A stretch of 64,000 bases of DNA, from assembly GCF_034356035.1 (NCBI RefSeq), contig NZ_CP136423.1, forward strand, positions 2,418,001-2,482,000, written 5' to 3'. The DNA is from Blautia hydrogenotrophica DSM 10507. GTDB taxonomy: Bacteria; Bacillota; Clostridia; Lachnospirales; Lachnospiraceae. Below are positions 59,929 through 64,000 of this stretch, one piece after another (the first letter of the stretch is position 1; every line of letters begins with the position of its first letter). A program made the position numbers and the translations under genes. Below the pieces are notes generated by a model that saw only the letters and a program-made list of their open reading frames with translations, was not told the origin of the DNA and made no database searches.

Positions 59929-61344
59929 TCAATCTTTTCCATTCCAACAGTAGGTACACAGTTTACACGGTGAGATGCCGATAGACTCAATCATATCGTC
60001 CAGACGGTGGTATCTCAGAGAAGTAAAGTGTAGTTCCTGGCGTATATCCTCTAACATCTCTTTATAGTTCTGGGAATCTGGGTTCGCGTAATCTTCCAGC
60101 TTATCTTCATAGTGAAGCTCGCCCTCCCGCTTCAGGATTACCTGTCTGGTGATTAAATCCATCTCTGATTTTGACCTGGAGAAATTCAAATACTTACACC
60201 CGTACATCAATGGCGGACATGCCGGCCGGATATGAACCTCCTTCGCTCCACTGTGATACAAAAAATCGGTGGTTCCCCGAAGCTGCGTGCCACGGACAAT
60301 AGAATCGTCAATCAACAACAGGCTCTTTCCACGAATCAACTCATGTACCGGAATCAATTTCATACGCGCAATCAAATCTCTCTGGCTCTGCTGAGTCGGC
60401 ATAAAAGATCTCGGCCAGGTAGGAGTATATTTGATAAAAGGACGAGCAAACGGAATTCCAGAACGGTTCGCGTAGCCCACCGCATGGGCAATGCCAGAGT
60501 CCGGAACTCCCGCCACAATGTCAGGATGTACTTTCTCTGCGTCTCTTCGAGCCAACATATCCCCACACTTATAGCGCATCTCCTCCACATTGACTCCCTC
60601 GTAGGTAGAGGTGGGATATCCATAATACACCCACAGGAAAGAACAGATTTTCATCTTATCTTTCGGCTGCACCAGAGTCTCCGCCCCGTCAGGAGTGATA
60701 TATACGATCTCTCCTGGTCCCAATTCCCGAAGCGTATCATATCCTAGATTTCCAAAGGCAAAACTTTCAAAAGAAGCACAGCAAGCGCCTTCCTTCTTAC
60801 CGAGGATCAAAGGTGTTCTTCCCATCAGATCTCTGGCCCCATACAGTCCGCTTGGAGTCATAATCAGAAGCGTCATGGAACCATCAATCAATTCCTGAGC
60901 ATACTGAATCCCCTCCACCAGAGTCTGCTTTTGGTTAATCAAAGATGCCACCATCTCCGTCTGATTGACACTTCCACCGCTCATCTCTAAAAAGTGTGTA
61001 CACCCATTCTTGTAGGAATGTTCAATCAGCTGTTCCATGTTATTGATCTTTCCGACAGTCGTGATCGCAAAACTGCCCAGGTGAGACTGCACCATCAAAG
61101 GCTGCGGTTCGTTGTCTGAGATACAGCCGATTCCCAGATTACCCTCCAGGCTGTCCACATCTCTCTCAAATTTCGTACGAAACGGAGAATTCTCAATGTT
61201 GTGAATTGCCCGGTCAAAGCCTTTCTCTTTATTGTATACGGCCATACCACCTCTCCTCGTTCCCAGATGAGAGTGGTAGTCAATTCCAAAAAATAGGTCC
61301 AACGTGCAGTTTTCCTTTGAAGCTACTCCAAAAATTCCGCCCAT
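59929..61344 (-). CDS. Amidophosphoribosyltransferase homologue lacking the glutaminase cysteine
   Basis: A 471-residue PurF-like protein. The N-terminal Ntn-hydrolase domain starts MGGIFGVASKE where the active enzyme has MCGI; the codon is GGC, so the nucleophile is Gly. The phosphoribosyltransferase domain is intact, with LLLIDDSIVRGTQL near 340 and WPRSFMPTQQSQR near 305. Cysteines near the C-terminus (SPCKLCTYCW) and in KICSFLWVYYG may bind the Fe-S cluster of the Gram-positive type. If active it may use ammonia or be regulatory (inference). Not in a purine operon. Promoter at 61457-61485. Confidence 0.85.
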   Translation of the reverse strand: MGGIFGVASKENCTLDLFFGIDYHSHLGTRRGGMAVYNKEKGFDRAIHNIENSPFRTKFERDVDSLEGNLGIGCISDNEPQPLMVQSHLGSFAITTVGKINNMEQLIEHSYKNGCTHFLEMSGGSVNQTEMVASLINQKQTLVEGIQYAQELIDGSMTLLIMTPSGLYGARDLMGRTPLILGKKEGACCASFESFAFGNLGYDTLRELGPGEIVYITPDGAETLVQPKDKMKICSFLWVYYGYPTSTYEGVNVEEMRYKCGDMLARRDAEKVHPDIVAGVPDSGIAHAVGYANRSGIPFARPFIKYTPTWPRSFMPTQQSQRDLIARMKLIPVHELIRGKSLLLIDDSIVRGTQLRGTTDFLYHSGAKEVHIRPACPPLMYGCKYLNFSRSKSEMDLITRQVILKREGELHYEDKLEDYANPDSQNYKEMLEDIRQELHFTSLRYHRLDDMIESIGISPCKLCTYCWNGKD

Positions 61345-61456
61345 GCTTTTTCTTCCTTTCTACGCTTTGTCACTTGCAAACCAGCAGCAGCCACTGCCGC
61401 TCCCAGTCGGTGCGGACTCTTGTCCTTCACCTTATACCAGAAATCATCCATGCCCT

Positions 61457-61485
61457 ATTATATATAAGAAAAAAAAAGAAGTAAA
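61457..61485 (-). promoter_or_regulatory. Promoter of PurF-like gene
   Basis: TTTACT (61485-61480), 17-bp T-rich spacer, TATAAT (61462-61457), giving a leader of about 105 nt. Confidence 0.65.
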
Positions 61486-61582
61486 GCCTTTTTCTGAGAT
61501 TCCAAAAGAACCACAATTATTCTGCCACCGCCAATCTTGTTCTCACTCCATTGCCTCTATAAAAAATCCCACAACCTCATAT

Positions 61583-62455
61583 TCAAAAACGCTCATATCC
61601 ATTTACCAGATGATCTTGGTGAAGCAGCGGAAGCACCCGCTCCAACTGCACTCCATCTCTGCGCTCATAGTCGTATCCGCTACTAACTTTGATACACTGG
61701 GAGACAAACTGAGCCGCCCAATCAATCGCTTCCGGCAGACTCTCCCCTCTGAGCAATGAACCAATCAAGACACTGGCAAAGACATCTCCGGTTCCCGGAT
61801 AGTAATCATGCAGCAGCCTACTCGCTACTTTCCAGTAAGTTCCGCTCTCTCTCTCATAGGCAATCACATTCATCATCTCCGGTTTTTCCATATCCGGCGC
61901 ACTCGTAATCATCACAGTGCCTGGTCCTAAATCCGCCAGTTCCCTTAACCATTCTTTTAGTTCCTCGTCCGTCTGCTGCCTTTCCATCTCCCTTCCCAGA
62001 AGCATCGCCGCCTCCGTGTAATTGGGAACAATAATATCCGCCTTGCCTATGAGCTTACGCATCTGTGGAATCATAGTTTCCGGAATTGAGCTGTACAAAT
62101 CCCCATTGTCTCCCATCACAGGGTCCACCACCACCAAAGTGTCCTCGGTGGCAAAATCATCAAAGATATCCGCCACGATTTGGGTCTGTTTAGGAGAGCC
62201 CAAAAAGCCGGAATATATGCAGTCAAACTCAAGTCCCAACTGTTTCCAGTGGGCCATATAAGCCGGAATCGTATCTGTCAGGTCCTGAAAGGTATAATTT
62301 TCAAAATCCCCGGAGTGCGTAGACAAAATCGCAGTGGGAACCGGACAGACCTGCACACCCATAGCTGAAAGCGTGGGAATAATAGAACACAGCGAAGCCC
62401 TTCCGAATCCGGACAGATCATGAATCGCTGCGACTCTTTTCATTGTTGGTTTCAT
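61583..62455 (-). CDS. Pyridoxal/pyridoxamine kinase (PdxK/PdxY type)
   Basis: A 290-residue ribokinase-fold enzyme that phosphorylates vitamin B6. HDLSGFGRASLCSIIP (12-27), VDPVMGDNGDLYS near 110, and the catalytic YYPGTGDVFASVLIG near 228 are those of the PdxK/PdxY group. The neighbourhood gives no further clue; two HAD phosphatases lie upstream in the same direction. GAAAGGA precedes the ATG. Confidence 0.88.
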   Translation of the reverse strand: MKPTMKRVAAIHDLSGFGRASLCSIIPTLSAMGVQVCPVPTAILSTHSGDFENYTFQDLTDTIPAYMAHWKQLGLEFDCIYSGFLGSPKQTQIVADIFDDFATEDTLVVVDPVMGDNGDLYSSIPETMIPQMRKLIGKADIIVPNYTEAAMLLGREMERQQTDEELKEWLRELADLGPGTVMITSAPDMEKPEMMNVIAYERESGTYWKVASRLLHDYYPGTGDVFASVLIGSLLRGESLPEAIDWAAQFVSQCIKVSSGYDYERRDGVQLERVLPLLHQDHLVNGYERF

Positions 62456-62496
62456 TCTTTTTTCCTTTCTGATGCCAATTGTTTTTCACAGCCGTT

Positions 62497-63330
62497 CTAT
62501 ATGCAAAGGTAAGTCGAAAAGCCATAAGCCACCCCTGACTGCGTATTCTTCTTAGTCACAGCCCGAGCTGCCTTTTTACAGCGTTTTGTCGCATTCTCCA
62601 TGGCGATTCCGTACCCCACGAAATCCAACATCTCCCAGTCATTGTCCGCATCCCCAAACGCGGCTGCCTGCGCAGGTGGAATCTGAAGCTGTCCCAACAG
62701 CCACTCATAGGCTGCACGCTTTCCGGCATCCTTGTGGGAGATCTCCAACCTGTTGGGCATGGAAGAGGTGACATAGATATCCGGCACTGTCTCCTCTAAA
62801 AGTCTCCAAATCTCATCTCTTTTCGTCACATCCTTCAAGATATAGTCCAGACATTCTAGTTCTCCTGCATGAATCTGAAAAAACTCTTCCACATCTGTCA
62901 CCGGCACCCGCGTCGTCTGGATGTAGGAAACCGCATGCTTTTCAATACCATAGGCAACAGGGTCTTTCACATAGGCTGCCATAGCATACGGCTGTCCGTC
63001 CACAAAGATTTCCTCTGCCATTCCCATCCCTTTTACTTGCCGGCGAATTTTTTCCACAGAGGCAGCCGTCATCCGAGTGTCCCGCACACATTCTCTGGTC
63101 AGAACATGATAGATTTTCGCACCGTTCGAAGTGATCGCGTACTCGATTCCAGGTATCTGCAACACTTCTTTTGGCAAGGACGTATAGGCCCGTCCGCTGG
63201 CAATCACGATATGTACCCCTTTTTCTGCAGCCCGCATCAGCGCCTCCCGGTTCTCCTCAGATACCTTCTTTTCATCCGAGAGCAGAGTTCCATCTAAATC
63301 CAGGGCCACACATTTTACTTTACTGTCCAT
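62497..63330 (-). CDS. Cof-type HAD-IIB phosphatase
   Basis: A 277-residue sugar- or cofactor-phosphate phosphatase. Motif I LDLDGTLLSDEKK (near 11-23), motif II ITSNGAKIY, C2B cap, and motif IV AFGDADNDWEMLDFVG near 215. The ATG at 63330 shares its A with the TGA stop of the next upstream HAD gene (TGATG), with AAGGAG upstream, so the genes are translationally coupled. Substrate unknown. Confidence 0.9.
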   Translation of the reverse strand: MDSKVKCVALDLDGTLLSDEKKVSEENREALMRAAEKGVHIVIASGRAYTSLPKEVLQIPGIEYAITSNGAKIYHVLTRECVRDTRMTAASVEKIRRQVKGMGMAEEIFVDGQPYAMAAYVKDPVAYGIEKHAVSYIQTTRVPVTDVEEFFQIHAGELECLDYILKDVTKRDEIWRLLEETVPDIYVTSSMPNRLEISHKDAGKRAAYEWLLGQLQIPPAQAAAFGDADNDWEMLDFVGYGIAMENATKRCKKAARAVTKKNTQSGVAYGFSTYLCI

Positions 63331-64000
63331 CAGCTCTCTCCTTCCATCCACTGCGCGACTTCCAACAGCGACTCCGCCTTCCCATCCAAAATTCCATCTA
63401 TCAACCCGGAATCCTGAACTAAATCCGGTACCATGACGGTCACCATCCCCGCTTTGTGAGCCGCCTGGATACCGTGAAGAGAGTCTTCTAGTGCCAAGGC
63501 TTTGGAGGGCTCTATTGCCAAAAGTTCACATGCCTTCTGATAAATCTCAGGAGAAGGCTTTCCCTCTGTCACCATATCACCGGTAATCATCCCGACAAAA
63601 TAATCTCCAATCCCCTCTTTTTCCACATTTCCCCTGGCATGTGCCGGGCTAGAGGAGGTGGCAATCGCCATGGGAATCCCTCTATTTTTCAGTACCCTCA
63701 AAAGCTCATGCAGCCCTTTCTTGGCCGGCACCCCATGCTCCTTTACATAGGCTGCATAGGCCTCTCTGTACCTCTCTTTAAACTCTTCAAAGGGAAAATT
63801 CTGTCCATATTTTTTCAGAAAGTATTCCTGTCTGCGCACCACATTAAAACCGATGGTATGACACATATTTTCATAGCCCAAATCTCCATAGCCCATCTGA
63901 CGCCCAGCCACATTCCACGCATGCTGGACAATCCGTTCACTGTCAAACATCAGTCCGTCCATGTCAAAGACCACGCCTTGTATCTTTTTTAATTTTTCTC
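63330..64000 (-). CDS. HAD-IA phosphatase, beta-phosphoglucomutase-like (5' end beyond window)
   Basis: The frame is open to the window edge, and visible codons upstream of the GTG at 63974 read EKLKKIQG and run into VVFDMDGLMFDSE, so the true start lies beyond 64000. Motif I FDMDGLMFDS, motif II ATSSSPAHA, motif III KPSPEIYQKA and motif IV ALEDSLHGIQAAHKAG define a HAD subfamily IA enzyme near beta-phosphoglucomutase or Cof-like phosphatases. Stop overlaps the start of the following Cof gene. Confidence 0.88.
   Translation of the reverse strand, partial: EKLKKIQGVVFDMDGLMFDSERIVQHAWNVAGRQMGYGDLGYENMCHTIGFNVVRRQEYFLKKYGQNFPFEEFKERYREAYAAYVKEHGVPAKKGLHELLRVLKNRGIPMAIATSSSPAHARGNVEKEGIGDYFVGMITGDMVTEGKPSPEIYQKACELLAIEPSKALALEDSLHGIQAAHKAGMVTVMVPDLVQDSGLIDGILDGKAESLLEVAQWMEGES

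Noticed and set aside
63975..64000. GTG 63974 as true start of the right-edge HAD gene
   Set aside because: No ribosome site, and the frame continues upstream with plausible family residues (EKLKKIQG), so the gene is cut by the window.

Overview
The window is chromosomal DNA from an anaerobic Gram-positive (Firmicutes) bacterium, most likely a Lachnospiraceae (inference). This rests on AGGAGG-type ribosome binding sites, frequent TTG/GTG starts, sigma-A promoters, class A RNase P RNA, ferredoxin-linked oxo-acid oxidation with butyrate kinase, and a DUF5716/DUF5717 gene pair that I recall from this family. I see no phage, plasmid, transposase or CRISPR. Both ends cut genes: an HtrA-like protease on the left and a HAD phosphatase on the right.

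Layout. 1-6.7 kb: single genes (protease fragment, ABC-class ATPase, DUF134-NifX fusion regulator, small P-loop kinase, acyltransferase, B3/4 protein, orphan prepilin peptidase). 6.8-14.4 kb: rnpB, then the leftward information-processing block dgt-dnaG-rpoD-trmK-Nif3-nucleoside kinase. 14.4-16 kb: tRNA-Leu with the rare anticodon AAG, a GntR regulator and repeats. 16-22.1 kb: gltBD glutamate synthase. 22.3-31.3 kb: lipoprotein-pyrH-frr, a terminator, uppS-cdsA-dxr-rseP, a SpoIID-like protein and a 56-residue gene not previously visible as a long ORF. 31.5-34 kb: DtxR-type regulator, a membrane-anchored HAD protein and two flavodoxin-like reductases.

34-45 kb is the main catabolic island: ferredoxin, a three-subunit 2-oxoacid:ferredoxin oxidoreductase, butyrate kinase, phosphate butyryltransferase and an aminotransferase, next to an MFS permease, an M20 amidohydrolase, a YfcC carrier and an IclR regulator. 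A 13-bp palindrome (AGAAC-N3-GTTCT) occurs in front of all three transcription units, so they look like one IclR regulon. The genes would take up an acylated or peptide-bound amino acid, hydrolyse it, transaminate it, oxidise the 2-oxoacid to acyl-CoA and make ATP from the acyl-phosphate (inference).

45-49 kb: purC-purB-purA. 49-51.3 kb: a polar amino-acid ABC transporter with an internal hairpin. 51.4-57 kb: a three-gene operon of a giant DUF5717 protein, an Hsp70/actin-like DUF5716 protein and a TPR protein. This is the best candidate for an undescribed system. 57-64 kb: CobD-like aminotransferase, YitT protein, rRNA pseudouridine synthase, a PurF homologue lacking its glutaminase cysteine, pyridoxal kinase and two HAD phosphatases.

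The intergenic DNA carries three short dispersed repeat families, one a MITE-like element with GTTAC-type terminal inverted repeats, which stack in the purA-iclR gap. All homology statements come from reading the sequence; no search was run.
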